A DNA stretch of 64,000 nucleotides. It comes from Dermatophagoides farinae. Its lineage: Eukaryota; Arthropoda; Arachnida; Sarcoptiformes; Pyroglyphidae. Below the pieces are notes generated by a model, which was not told the DNA's origin, did no database searches, and saw only the letters and a list, made by a program, of their open reading frames with translations. The stretch spans positions 5,949,501 to 6,013,500 of the forward strand of contig NC_134680.1 in the NCBI RefSeq assembly GCF_024713945.1, in the 5' to 3' direction. This document shows positions 52,091 through 64,000 of the stretch, in pieces. Every line of letters begins with the position of its first letter. Position 1 is the stretch's first letter. The position numbers and the translations under genes are program-made.

Positions 52091-55000
52091 AATAAAATTG
52101 ATGCTGATCGATTGATTTTGGTTGAGATTTCAAAAAATAAGTTGTGATAGGTGATGAGAAACAAGCAAAGCAAAAAAAAAATAGTTCAAAGTTGAACCAT
52201 ATTGATTTTTGCATTTAAAAAATAATTAACAACGACGACGATGATCATTAACGTTTTGAATGGATGATTGGAATCATTAATGATAATTCATCGATAGATG
52301 ATGATGATAACTACAAACAACAAAACTTTGAATTTGAATCAATTCAATCATTTTACTCCAAAAGTCTGTTGTCGTTTGTTGTTGTTGTTGTGGATTCGAT
52401 TGAAAACAAATCAATTTTCAAACGTCATCATATCACTCAACAAACACATCACACAAAATGGTAACAAGTGACAAAGATTATGATGATGAATGTCGATCAA
52501 AAGAAAAAAAATTGAAATCAATCATGGAACCAGCCAACCAACCAACACACACACACATGCAACAAAACCAGAAAAGAGGAACCAGCTTAAAAAGACTCAA
52601 TAATAATCCAGAAACAAACCAAAACCAAAAAAAAATCACCATCGGTAACCACGAAACACACACTTGAATATTAACCGAAAAAAAAGAAAACCGACACGTA
52701 CAAATAAATCAGCAGAAAGAAGGCAGAAATTTTTTTTCTGTTTGATTTTAACTTCTAAATAAAAATTGTGTTAAACGTCATCGTCTTGGTTTTGCAAATT
52801 TCTTGTCGTCGTAGTTTTTTTTTATTTTGATGTAATGTCTAGGGGCCGTGTAAATATTTACATAAATGAACAAGCACACACACACACACACACACAAGCA
52901 CACCGGTGGTATTGGCTGATTTTGTATTTTCAGAATCAATGAAAAATAAAACAAATTTGGTTGCTAAAAATGATGATGATGATGATGATTATTATTGCTG
53001 CTGTTGTTGATTTTTTTTCTGTATTTTATTTTGCAAGTTAACAAAACAGTTTGTCGGACTTTTTGAACGATGATGATGACGGTGGTGATGGTGGTGATGG
53101 CGGTTTTGATGGTCATAAAACATAACACAAAATAAAATCTTTGTTGTTGTTGTTGTCGAAAAGAATTTAGTTGGTTTTTATCATCACTTTATTAAAAAAA
53201 AAGTGGCCAAATTCATTCATTTAAAGAATTGATGATTCATAATGATTTCAAAGAGCAGAGGAGAGAGAGAATTTAGGTGTGAAATGAATTCAATTATCAT
53301 TCATTCACCTTTTTTTCAAAATGAAGAATTTGTTTTCAGTCTTGATTCAATTCGACAATTGAATTCGATTCTAGGCTAATGATAATGATAATAATAACAA
53401 TCGTCAAATAAACACACACGAACAAGAAAATTTACCTGTATTTTTTTTGCTATCATTTCTACTATTTTGAATGGTTAAATTGTTTTCTTTTCTCTTTTTT
53501 TCTCTCTCTCTCTCTCACTCGTTCTCACTCATTCAATATCAATATCATTCAGTTGTTGTTTTTTTTCATTTCTTCAAAACCTGTTGACAATGTATTTGAA
53601 TCAATCATTATCAACAAGTGTTTTGTTTGTAAAAAAAAATATATAAAAATATTCTAGCCAATGAACTAGCAAATGGTCAAATTGAATGAATGTTGTGTGC
53701 TGTGTGTTATGTATGTGTAACAAGTGAGAAAGGCGTGGCCATCATGATAATTTCACCAATTATGATTGGATATTATTTAACTAGCCACAATTGAATGTGA
53801 ATAGTTCAAGCTCCGCCTGTTTTCTTCTATTTCTAAGCAGCATATATTTGTATATATTCGGGAATTTGGATTGTTGTTGAATAAAATTTTTTCTCATTTT
53901 CATATCAGAATCTTTTTTTACACCAATTGATAATGGATGATTAGAATGTGTACAAGAAAAAAAGAGAATCATCATTCATTCATTCATCTATGCTTCTCTC
54001 ATCGTATTTTTTTTTTAGGTTTAAATTGAAAAATCCTAACAAAAAAAAAAAAGAAATCAAAAACACAAACATACCACCAGTGAATTCCGGAAACTTTTCG
54101 GCTAACCAAAAAACCACCAAATTATAATGATCAAATTTTTTTTTCTCATTGGATAATCTGAAAATCAAACAATGAAAACAAAAAATTCAATTAAAATGTA
54201 AATTTTGTCGTTGTTGTTGTTGTTGTTGTTGAAAAAATTTGTAAAGAATTTCAAAAAACGAAATAAATAGATGAACAACAACAACAAAAAATGAGATAAA
54301 TAGCGCCCGACACACACACACACAGATCGATTTCATTCAAATAATTCAATAAATAGAAAAAAAAATTAATTTGAATCAAATCTAATCGGATTTTCCACCA
54401 CTATATAATGCCGATAAAACAAACATGCTCCTCCGCCCTTCTAGTCCATTTTGACCAGATTTTTATTCAATTTTTTTTATTCAATCAAACAATTTGTTTG
54501 ATCAATATCTAATTCACAACCACCACCGATAATAGTGTGTCACCTATTTAGTGATTGGTCATTTTTTTTAAACGAAAATTCAATTTTTCAGCTCAACAAA
54601 TTCCACAACAACAACAACGAAAAACCGATTATTTGACAATTGAAAACGATAACAAATCGGTTTTCACTAGCAGAGAGAAAAAAAATTTGTAAAGTTTTCA
54701 TGAATGGGGTTTTTAAGCAAAAGAAAAGAAAAGAAAAAAAATTCTTGAAATAACTTGAAAAAGAAACCACCAACCACCTTATTTTCTGATCCAAATTTAA
54801 ATTTGATGATGATCCATAAATGACACACACATACACTCAAAACTTAGGTTGCCGCCGCCACCAACATTTTGTGGTGGTTATATCAATTTTAAGTTGTAAA
54901 CCATCATCATCATCAGCAAATAATAAGTATATATAGATATACAGCTGTGGCTGATCCTGCCAAGTTAGCCATTCAGCTAGCCAGCCAGTCAGCCAGGTAG

Positions 55001-57159
55001 GTCCGAATAAAATTCAATATATCAATATCAATATCAATTTCTCGCTATGGGTGATCTCATCACCCAAACAATAAAGAAAACAACAACAACTTGTTGCGGT
55101 TGGTTGACCTATTGTCTGTGTGTTTGGTCTTCTTGTCAAAACAACAATTTTTTTCCAATACAAATGACAACAACAATAGAAGCACCCACACACACACACA
55201 TACACAGGTATCATTTTTGGTCACTATTTGATTGAATAAAATTTTTTTTTTTTGTTCGAACAACAACAACAACAAGGGACCCAAGTTGAAAATGGTGAAA
55301 AAAAAAATTTTTGAATCGAATCGAATTTGTGTGTTTACAGGTATGTTTTTTTTGGTCGGTTGGTTGATTCGTTGGTTTGCAACCATCACCAATGAAATAA
55401 TATCAATTATTGAACCAAGAAAAAAAACCGACTTGTAATGTCGATGATCATCATCGTTTAATTCAATTTTATTTAGATTTGAAATTGAAATTTTAATTGA
55501 AAAATTGAAATATCTGGAAAATATCGAGTTGACGCCACAAAACAAAACATGTGCGCATGTGTGTGTGTGTGAATTCAATTTGAAAATTTTTTTTTTTTTA
55601 AACGAAAGAATTTCTAGAAGAAAAAAAAATTTTTTTTCTCAAAAAAAAGCTCAACCCAAATATCCTTCAGGCCATCAGATTTCATGTGTCGTTCATGGTG
55701 GTGGTGGTGGTGGTGGTGGCGGCCCTTGTTGGACAACAGAACAGCAATTGAAATTGAAATTTTTTTTTTTTTTTTTTTTGGTACAATTCTTGTATGGACC
55801 ATTGGGTGCACAATACCACCACCACCACCCATCTTTCTTGCTTCAATAAAAAAAAATAATGTGATGATGATGATCATCCATCACACAAAAACACAGTAGA
55901 AATACAATTGTATACCATATTTAAAGTAGCAGCTCATCATCATCATTATTATTATTACCTAAAAATTATTGTTATTATCACCATTATTATAACCAAAAAA
56001 AAAAAAAAAAAAAAAAACGAAAAAAGAAGAAATATTCTAAATGGTAGGGTGCCCAGTCAAAAAAAAACGAAAGAGCCCCTGCTGATTATTATTAGCAGTT
56101 TCTAGTAGTTCTGATTCGTTGATTATAGTAGACAGTGTATATATGCTTCATTCATTCATTTTATTCAATCATCATTTTCACCACCATCACTATTGCCACC
56201 TCTTTCAATTGTCTTTGAATGATCAGAAAAAGAAATTTTAACCAAAATCTAATTTGATCTGATAAGAAATCTTTGAACTGCAAAAAAAAACCACACACAT
56301 GATGATAATCGGGTTTTGATGATGAAAAATCAATGAATACTCGTTCGATTCTAACTAATAGTTATTCTGATTAGAATTATGGCCCAAATTTTTTTTTTCT
56401 TCATCCTATGCGATGGTCAATGATCATTTAATTTGTTGTAATTAAATTTTTTTTTTGTTAATTTAGTTACCCGAATTATATGATTACTAGACGCAAACAC
56501 ACACGCACACACACATAGACAGAAACAGACATTAATAAACAAAATGTTTTTCAACAACAACAACAACAAGAAATTTTACGGCAAAAAAAAACAACATCTG
56601 TACCTGTGTATGTGTCCAAAAAGGTGTCGTCGGCCTTCACAAAAAAAAACTAACAAGGAACAACAAGAATTTCTTCCATCAAAATCATTGAACAAGAGTC
56701 GTAATTTGTTTTCTTCTTCTATTTTTATATATTCAACGACAAACATCGTAAAAAAAATTTGAAATTTTGTTCATTTCGGTTTTGCAGCGCTTGATCATCA
56801 TCATCATGATAATAAAAAAATTTTCGGCAAATTTTTTTCTGGTTTTGTTTTTTGATTTCTGCAAAAAAAAATTACAATGTTTGAATGAATGAATCGATAG
56901 ATGTGGAATGAAAAGAATGTAAATGTTTTATGTGTTCATTTCGTTTGTGGTTGTTCAATGTTTGGCCAAAACATTTACGATTATAGCTGAAGCTAGTCAA
57001 TAAAGGATGGATGAAAAACACCAACCAATCAACCAAACATAAAAACCTCTCAGAGTCATTTAAATAAAATCACAAACGAAAAAAAAACATATTTTCATAT
57101 TTTAATAAATTTGAAAAAGCAAATTGTAAAAAAAAATTCCTAATTATAACAAATACACA

Positions 57160-57160
<1 letters not shown>

Positions 57161-57194
<34 letters not shown>
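57161..57194 (+). repeat. (TG)17 microsatellite
   Basis: Uninterrupted 34-bp dinucleotide run, one of the longest in the window. Confidence 0.9.
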
Positions 57195-57195
<1 letters not shown>

Positions 57196-57439
57196 AGAGT
57201 AGAATTCTGTGAATATTCTTGTTTTTTTTGCAAAAAAAAAAAGAAATCAATCAATCTATGGACAAATCAATCAAATAATGTGCCTAAATTTCACAATAAA
57301 TGAGAAAGAGAGAGAGAGATAAAGAGAAAATTGAAAAAAATTTTTAAATTTTTAATCTGTTACAGCAACAGTGGCCGCAGACTCATTGGTTTCCAATACA
57401 AAACAATGGTTTACATGGATGTTCAAATGATAATATAAA

Positions 57440-58037
57440 TCAATAGGAAAATTTATTCGTTTCTGTACGCAATTTTTCCATCAATTCAGTAATCATTTGA
57501 ATACTGTTATTATATAATTCTTTTAAATGGGCAACTTTATTCCAAAAATTTGGTTGATCCGAATTATCACTGGCTTCTTGTTTGGCCATTCGTAATTTTG
57601 CGCTCAATTGTAGACGATTTTCTTCTTCATCTTGTAATGACATGATCAATGTGGCCAAATAATCATGACCAACATGGCGAAAATATTTCGATACATCAAT
57701 CATACCGTTTGTTATACGTTTAAAATCTTTAGTTGCATCCGTTACTAGTTGACGAAATTTTGTTGGATTACAATTTGATTGATTGCCCATGTAGATTTTA
57801 TATGCTCTATATATTTCGAATAGAGAAAAATCAATAAAAAATTTTTAAAAAAAAACCAGAAATCAATAAAAAAAACCTACTCATCGAATATTTTAAATGA
57901 ATGTTCACGTTCCTCTTGTAATTGGAATACTTTTTGTATCATATGAAATGTTTCGGCATCACAACTCTATTATGATAATGATGATGATTAAAATTAGTGA
58001 ATTTTTTTTTTCTTTTGAACAAAATTTGTATTACCAT
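57440..58037 (-). CDS. Small coiled-coil protein, probably REX1-B domain family
   Basis: Three coding pieces on the minus strand: 58037-58035 (only ATG, then GTAATA), 57966-57881 and 57806-57440, giving 151 aa. The predicted start is M-SCDAETFHMIQKVFQLQEER, continuing EHSFKIFDE-AYKIYMGNQ across a 74-bp intron. The rest is mostly helical: KFRQLVTDATKDFKRITNGM, then LQDEEENRLQLSAKLRMAKQ and a final helix ending in LRTETNKFSY. The layout (an N-terminal Q-x-EE-R helix, F-x-x-Y/F, RQLVxxxTxxFxxI, then a leucine-rich coil) resembles the REX1-B domain proteins (REX1BD/C19orf60), named after an algal DNA-repair gene. The match is from memory and moderate. An alternative start is the ATG in FHMIQKVF (57939). 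Confidence 0.65.
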
Positions 58038-59551
58038 GATTGATTCGGTTTATGTTTCGAATTTCGGAATAAAATCAATGAAAATAAATAAACTCTCTAC
58101 ATATAAATGGGGGCAAAAAAAATGGATTTTATTAGAATATTTATATAGATGGATGGACAAAAATTATTACCAGAATTTAAATTGTTTCAATACGTTTTTG
58201 TTGTTGTTGTTGTTGTTCCCGTTTAAATCCGCAGATGATCCAAATAATGAGTGTGTGTGTGCGAATGGATCAAGTTACTGCTTTTGTTTCGTATGAAAAT
58301 AAACTACGTTGATAATGATGATGATGGAGCAAATAAATAGCGAACAAAGAGAGAGAGAGAGAACGAAAAAAAACGTGCTTTGTTGGCCAATAATGGAACA
58401 ACAACAACAAGTGGCAGTCGAGGTTGTGGTGGTAGCAAACACACAGTGGTAAATAATAATAAAAGTATTGAATTCGTCAAAATGTCGAGAACGAGAAACA
58501 AGAAATATTTTGTTCGTTGCTATGCAAAAAAAAATTAAATGGCAAATAGGAAAAAAAACGACCACGACGACGACGACGACGACAATGATGATGATGATGA
58601 CTTGTCAGACCAGCAAGTCTTGTTTTAGTTTAGTTGGTTTGAATTTGGAAATCGAATCGATTAATTATTAATGGATCAATGTGAATATGAATAATTTGAA
58701 TAATTAAATGCATGCATTAGCCGGCAAACAGACATAAAAACGGCATGGTTAATATATTATCATACACACACACACATATAAAGCAATGGCAGTGGTGGCA
58801 CGACATTTATCAATGTTTAAAAAAAATGATTTAACATTGACTGACAAAGTTTCTTGCTTTTCATCATTTTTTTTATTAACCATTAATGATGACGATGACG
58901 ATGATTTCTGTGTTTAATGTATAAAAAAAATGAAATAATGTTGATGATGATGATGATGATTTCAATATATATCATTTATATGTATTGAACTGTATAGATT
59001 AGATTTTTTTTTTTCATTGATTTCATAGTCATCATTCGACCGATATGATTGTAAAATCGATAGAAGAAGAAGGAGGAAAAAAACGGATTTCATTCTATCA
59101 ATCAATCATTAATCAATAAATCATTGCGGAGCCAAAAGCAAGCACAACAACAACAACAGCAATATATTAATAATAATATAACCGGCTTTAAATTGATTAA
59201 TAAATCTGGATGATGATAAACTTGTTAAAACTTGTTGAGCAAACGTTTTTTCGCTGTTTACAAGTTTTATCCGGTTAATTTATTTTAATGTTTGTATATA
59301 TTAATTTGAAAAACAGAAATGGATAGAGAAATGATTTATTCTGAATTTTAAAATTAGTTCTAAAACTTTTTTTTAAATTGAATTTAAATTGAAGAAATTT
59401 GAATTTTTTTTTTTTTAAATTCAATTCACCTGTTGATCATTATGAAACGTCATCTATGAACAGGGTTTAACATGATGTTTATTTTGTTTGGCTCTTTTTA
59501 TAAAATTCAGGCATTTGGATTGGTTTTTTTTCTGTTTTATAAACAAAAAAA
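58038..59551. other. Intergenic between REX1-B gene and RPP38
   Basis: 1.5 kb between divergent genes, likely holding both promoters. It contains (GAC)n near 58561-58583, (GAT)n runs and (CA)n near 58765. No coding block recognised. Confidence 0.5.
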
Positions 59552-60724
59552 ATGGCCGAAAATGAACCAAAAATATTGACACCAAAAGATAAACAAATAT
59601 TGGATCAGAAAATTCGATCGAAAAAGAAACAATTTATACGTTTTTTACAAAGTAATCAAAATTGTTTACCATATTGTACAACGATTACAAATGAATTTCA
59701 AAAAGAATTGGAAACAAAAATTGAAAAATTGATTGCCAATAAGAAAAAAGAAAAAGACAAAAAGCTTGAAAATGCATTGGAAGAATTTGAAGATGAACCA
59801 AAAAAGTTAAGACAATTGAAACATCAATTGAATCGTAAAGCTATTAAATTTCCTGAAATAATATTCGGTCTAAATGAAACATTTAAAATGATTGAACGTA
59901 AACAAATATCGATGATATGGTTGGAGGAAAAATCATTGGCAATGAATATAAAGAATATCATACAGAAATTATGTGCCGATAATCAGATAATGTGTTTGAT
60001 TTTTGAATTGAAAAATTTAAAAACACTTTTCAATGTTTCTTCATTGGCCATCATGGCTTTCAAACAAACAATAACAGTGGCCGAATCTCAATTCAATGAA
60101 ATCTATTCATTTGTACGCATGAATCGAATGGCAAAACCTATTGAAACACAACCGGATGAAAGTGAAGAAAAATCGTCAGCCAATATTCAAACAACAATTA
60201 AACAAATTATCGAATCAAAACCATTCAAATTAAATACAAATAATTCAAATGATCAATATGGTGAAATGATGAAAAAACGTCTCTTTAATGGTAGCCGATC
60301 GGAATCATTGAATCATCCCGCAAAAGATAAATTGGAATTTGTACGAAATGAATCATTTATTGCATTTACCACCACCAACAATGATGATGATGATGACGAT
60401 GAATATTTTCTTGATTATAACAATAAACAACAATCATTCAAATTGGAAATTGAAATTATATGGCCAGATCAATCACATATTGAACAACGTAGACAATCAT
60501 CAAAAAATTTTGCTATACAATTATATGAATTAGATCAATTTGATGAAAATTCAAAAATTGAACCATCAAAAACAAATTTACAATTTAAAACACCAAAACA
60601 AATCAAAGGACATTGTGATGAATCATTAATGGGTGGTGGTGGTGGTGGTGATAAACGAAAACGAAAAATCGATAAACGTCGAAAAAGAAAAGAATCTATA
60701 CAAAATAAGAAGAAAAAGAATTGA
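59552..60724 (+). CDS. RPP38: Probable RNase P/MRP protein subunit RPP38
   Basis: Single exon, 390 aa. Residues 99-190 look like an L7Ae/L30e-type fold: KFPEIIFGLNETFKMIERKQISMIWLEEKS would be the helix-strand start, then CLIFELKN, LFNVSSLAIMAFKQT at the end. Animal RPP38 has the same plan (GINEVTRALERNELSLVLV..., then ...ALAFKK), and binds K-turns in RNase P and MRP RNA. The N-terminus is lysine-rich with a coiled region (residues 45-95). The C-terminal 190 residues are poorly conserved-looking, ending in a strongly basic nuclear/nucleolar-type tail (DKRKRKIDKRRKRK). Its stop is only 40 bp from the stop of convergent NCAPG copy B, so the 3' UTRs must overlap. A truncated copy of its 3' end lies at 40228-40321. 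Confidence 0.75.
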   Translation: MAENEPKILTPKDKQILDQKIRSKKKQFIRFLQSNQNCLPYCTTITNEFQKELETKIEKLIANKKKEKDKKLENALEEFEDEPKKLRQLKHQLNRKAIKFPEIIFGLNETFKMIERKQISMIWLEEKSLAMNIKNIIQKLCADNQIMCLIFELKNLKTLFNVSSLAIMAFKQTITVAESQFNEIYSFVRMNRMAKPIETQPDESEEKSSANIQTTIKQIIESKPFKLNTNNSNDQYGEMMKKRLFNGSRSESLNHPAKDKLEFVRNESFIAFTTTNNDDDDDDEYFLDYNNKQQSFKLEIEIIWPDQSHIEQRRQSSKNFAIQLYELDQFDENSKIEPSKTNLQFKTPKQIKGHCDESLMGGGGGGDKRKRKIDKRRKRKESIQNKKKKN

Positions 60725-63700
60725 TATTTTTATTTTAGATTAAAAATGAAAAAAAAAAATTAAATCAATCATCATTATAATCATTATCTTCATCATCATC
60801 GTCCAAATCGGAAATGCCATGATTATCATCATCATCATCACCATTGGCAACATTATCATCAACAATAGTAACATCGATTTCTTGATTCGTGTTTACATTT
60901 TCAATTGAATGTCGTTTCCGTTGTTGTTGTTGTTGTATTGGTGTTGTTGTTATTGATGATAATGATCGCTGTGTACGTGGATTATTTTCATCATCATTCT
61001 CTACGATTGATTGATTTTTACCTTGTGATGCTAGTTGTAGATTTTGTATAATTTTTTTGAATAATAAAATACATTTATCCTGTCTGCTTCGGACTGTATT
61101 ATTGTTTCTTTGATAACGTTGTCGATATTCATCAAATTGTTTGATTAAATCCAATAAATCCAATTTTTCAATACATTTATAATCAATGATTCGATCAATA
61201 AATTTCAAATTCAAATGAATCAAATCTTTTTCTGATGTCAATGTAAATATTTCCATTGCTTTACTAACCAAATTATTACGTTGATCATCGTTTGTACAAG
61301 CATCGACCATATCGACAACCATTTCATATGAATTCAAATTATTTACATCGTTTTCCATTAACATCTTGAAACATTGAACATATGCATCATTGAATGGGCT
61401 GTTTTTTGTTTTGAAATGATCAAAAAAGGCTTCAATATTTTCACTATAACGATGAAAGAATATTCGTAGAAAATATTTTGTATCGGTTGTGATATTCTTA
61501 TAAGTAATAAATATGATCATTAATTTGGCAAGAAAATCCGATGAACTAAAACGACCAATGTAAAGAATTTTACATAGACCACGAACCGCTATATCGAATA
61601 GATCATATTCGATACGAGTTTTTGGACGTTTCTTCATTATAGCCGGTTCCATAGATGGTTCCACCAAAAAATCCAATAACATTTCCGAAAAAAATTCGAA
61701 AAAGTTTTCATAACGATTTGAAACATCATGACTGTTATTCATACTATTTGATTGATTACGAATGCTTGAATTGTCGGAATCAACAAAATTTATCTTTCTC
61801 AAACCATAAAAGCCAACAAAATCGAATATATATTTTAGTGCTTCAACTCTAGCATCTAGATAATTTTCTTCTTTAAGAATTTCAATGAACACTTTGAGAA
61901 ATGAATTGATTGTAACAACCGATTGGAAACAATAATTGCCCAAAGCTTTTACCGATAATAAACGAATTTTCTCACTTTCTGGATGTGCTAAATTTTGTAA
62001 TACAAGTTTATTGACCAATCCACGTAGACTTGATAATGTATCGCAATTTTTTGGTCCACCAACATGAAGAAATGAATTACAAATATTGATACATCTTTCC
62101 AAAATTTTTGGATCCTATTCTCACCACATATATAGGGGAAAGGGATAAGTAAAATTGAATAAACAAACAAATTATCATTTACTTACCGTTTCGATTCTTT
62201 CTTGTGGATTCAATTGTGATGTTGGTATCAATTGTTGTTCATTTGTTTGTGATTGATAATCACTATTCATTGGCTGAGACTGTGACTGTGTTTGTATACG
62301 ATCACAATGTAATTCAGGCAAATTGATAGTATTGATCAAATCTAATGCCAATTCCAATAATTGTTGCCAATCATTTTGAAAATAATTATTGAAAATAATA
62401 AATATTGGTTCTATGTAATCATTGAGCATTGTATAGAGATCATCATTCAATATGATTGAACGAAATGTTCGTTCAATACGATTCCATTGTGCTGTATCGC
62501 TAATTTTATACAATTTACCAATGTTAAGTGATTGTTGAAAAATGAAATTCAATTCTTTATGACGAAAAACAATTTTAGAAGATTGTGATTGATCATCATT
62601 CTTCTGTTGGCTATGCAACGAAATAGTATTGTTGACAAAACTAAATGGTAGGGATGGAAAAAAAATTGGAAATTTATTATTTTTCAAATTATTATAAAAA
62701 TAAACAATTTATTTATATCATTACCTTTCAATGTAATCACAATAAACAGGAATGTCGGGAAAAATATCATCCAATAGATCGTTGATGATGAAATTTTGCC
62801 GTTGTGATAATTCACCATTAGCATTATCATCATCATAATCATTGTTTTGTGAAATAGGCATTGATTTTTTATAGGTGATATTATTTTCTTTTGAAAAATT
62901 ACAAAGTCTATACCACAAATAAACACATTCTTCTTTTGGTAAAATTATCGATGGAAATTTATGTTCATTCATACATTTTTGTTTAAAACGAAATACCAAT
63001 TGATGGAATTCAGTGATATCATCTCTTTCAACAATTTTCAATAATGATTGAAAATAATCATCCAATAATGTATTGAAAAAATCTGTTTCGTTACGTATGT
63101 CAAAATATTCCAAGAATCGAATAATATCATCGTTAACATCAGAAATCCAAGTTGGTAATAATTTCTTAATGATAATATTATTTATCTGATTACTAGGATC
63201 AGTATGGCCATTGATCAATAATTGTAAACGATCATTGGCAGAAAAATTATTTGCACAACTATTTTCAGCAATCTTTAGATATGCTAAACGTCTAACGACA
63301 TCATCTATATCACGTGTTGCATTATAAATGACTTCGATTGTATTGGAATAAAGTCCGATCGTTTTCATTGCAACCGAACGAACAAATGAATCAGGATCAT
63401 ATTGTAGATGGAATTTCAATATTTTTATGGCTTCATCATCATCATTATCATCATTATTAATATTTTGAAGTTTTCGTAAACACAACATAATTAATGAACG
63501 AACACATTTGTCTTTATCAATACTTCGTTTACGAAGTTCTTTCAATACTTCAGCAAATGTATTTTCATCCACTTCTTCAAGACTATCAATCGTTTTTCTT
63601 AAAAGCAATACAGAATTACGACGTACAAATACATCATCAGCTTTAATAAATTTTAGCAGATAATTTCGTATAAATAAATCTACGGTGGTTGGTTCTGAAA

Positions 63701-64000
63701 TAAAACGTGTATCGATAATAGTTTTGTCACGATCAAAACACTCCTCACCAATTTCATCATCAAAATCACTTGCATCATTATTTATTTCAGAATTGATTGT
63801 TTCATCACCACGAGCAATTACATTATCAATACGTTTTCTTTCATATTCTTCTTCGAAAAAGATTATCTCTTTGAATATTAATGCAATAAAATCTAATGCA
63901 CGTTTTGTGTATGGTGATGAATTGTTACAAACCAAAACATTTTTCATAATTTCAATAAATGTTGCCATAAAATTTTCAAAATTTTCATTATCGATAAACT
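60621..64000 (-). repeat. Segmental duplication, arm B (inverted relative to 36749-40321)
   Basis: The same segment as arm A in opposite orientation. Its left boundary at about 60621 falls inside intact RPP38, so this is the parental locus. The right boundary lies outside the window. Confidence 0.9.
60765..63998 (-). CDS. NCAPG: Condensin complex subunit 3 (CAP-G), copy B, partial at window edge
   Basis: Exons 63998-62725, 62640-62187 and 62114-60765 are visible; the first coding exon (44 codons in copy A) lies beyond the window, which ends exactly at the acceptor AG of exon 2. The visible 1,025 codons differ from copy A at two residues (NITT for NITP; NDVN for NDVT) and two repeat lengths (five Gln for three before RKR; one Asn fewer in VDDN). 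The proteins of exons 2 and 3 are identical. Splice sites are intact. Function as for copy A. It is convergent with RPP38, 40 bp stop to stop. Confidence 0.93.

Larger units (their letters stand above)
51972..57439. other. Gene-free region upstream of hedgehog
   Basis: 5.5 kb between hedgehog (minus) and the 3' end of the REX1-B domain gene (minus). It is dominated by microsatellites: (CA)n near 52869-52895, (GGT)n at 55693-55720, an A run at 55996-56017 and (TG)17 at 57161-57194. It should contain the hedgehog promoter at the left and the REX1-B 3' UTR at the right. No open frame with domain-like sequence and no tRNA recognised. Confidence 0.5.

Noticed and set aside
54947-54967. GTGGCTGATCCTGCCAAGTT resembles the 5' end of 18S rRNA
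   Set aside because: Only about 16-18 bases are similar, with mismatches, and nothing after it matches 18S. Most likely chance within a CAGC/CAGT-type repeat.

Overview
The window is eukaryotic nuclear DNA from a compact, very AT-rich animal genome. Introns inside genes are often only 60-80 bp, intergenic DNA is full of (ATG)n, (CAA)n, (CA)n and A/T runs, and proteins carry Asn/Gln/Ser/His homopolymers. The gene set (hedgehog with a Drosophila-like Hint domain, quaking/HOW-type STAR protein, BZW/krasavietz) points to an arthropod. The general look resembles astigmatid mites such as the house dust mites; that placement is inference, not proof.

Left part (1-19 kb): dynein-2 light intermediate chain (DYNC2LI1, minus), NAC-beta/BTF3 (minus), eIF4B (plus), AMMECR1 (minus), the spliceosomal helicase DDX23/PRP28 (minus) and, divergent from it, the membrane protein TMEM161 (plus). 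Just after TMEM161 is a tRNA-Arg(CCG) gene whose 231-nt intron contains a 134-bp hAT-type MITE with an 8-bp target duplication.

Middle (20-34 kb): a quaking/HOW-like STAR RNA-binding protein, a large unidentified low-complexity protein of about 1,543 aa with an E2F-like site upstream, a RING protein related to RNF41/Nrdp1 with a membrane anchor instead of the usual C-terminus, and the eIF5-mimic protein BZW.

34-40.5 kb is a rearranged neighbourhood. It holds two 5S rRNA genes in opposite orientation, a 5S fragment, small direct and inverted repeats, an intron-bearing tRNA-Ile(AAU), repeat units that end in the last 20 nt of that tRNA, and a complete condensin subunit NCAPG gene (copy A). Copy A carries the last codons of the neighbouring RPP38 gene, which shows that it was copied from the locus at the right end of the window.

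Right part (40.6-64 kb): hedgehog spans more than 11 kb on the minus strand in three coding exons with introns of 7.2 and 2.4 kb. A 5.5-kb stretch upstream of it has no recognisable gene. Then come a REX1-B domain protein (minus), RPP38 (plus) and NCAPG copy B (minus, running off the window). The two NCAPG copies are inverted relative to each other, about 20 kb apart, and almost identical in protein. Most genes are housekeeping (translation, splicing, chromosome condensation, RNase P); hedgehog and the STAR protein are developmental regulators. No operon-like organisation is expected or seen, although several pairs are divergent or closely convergent.
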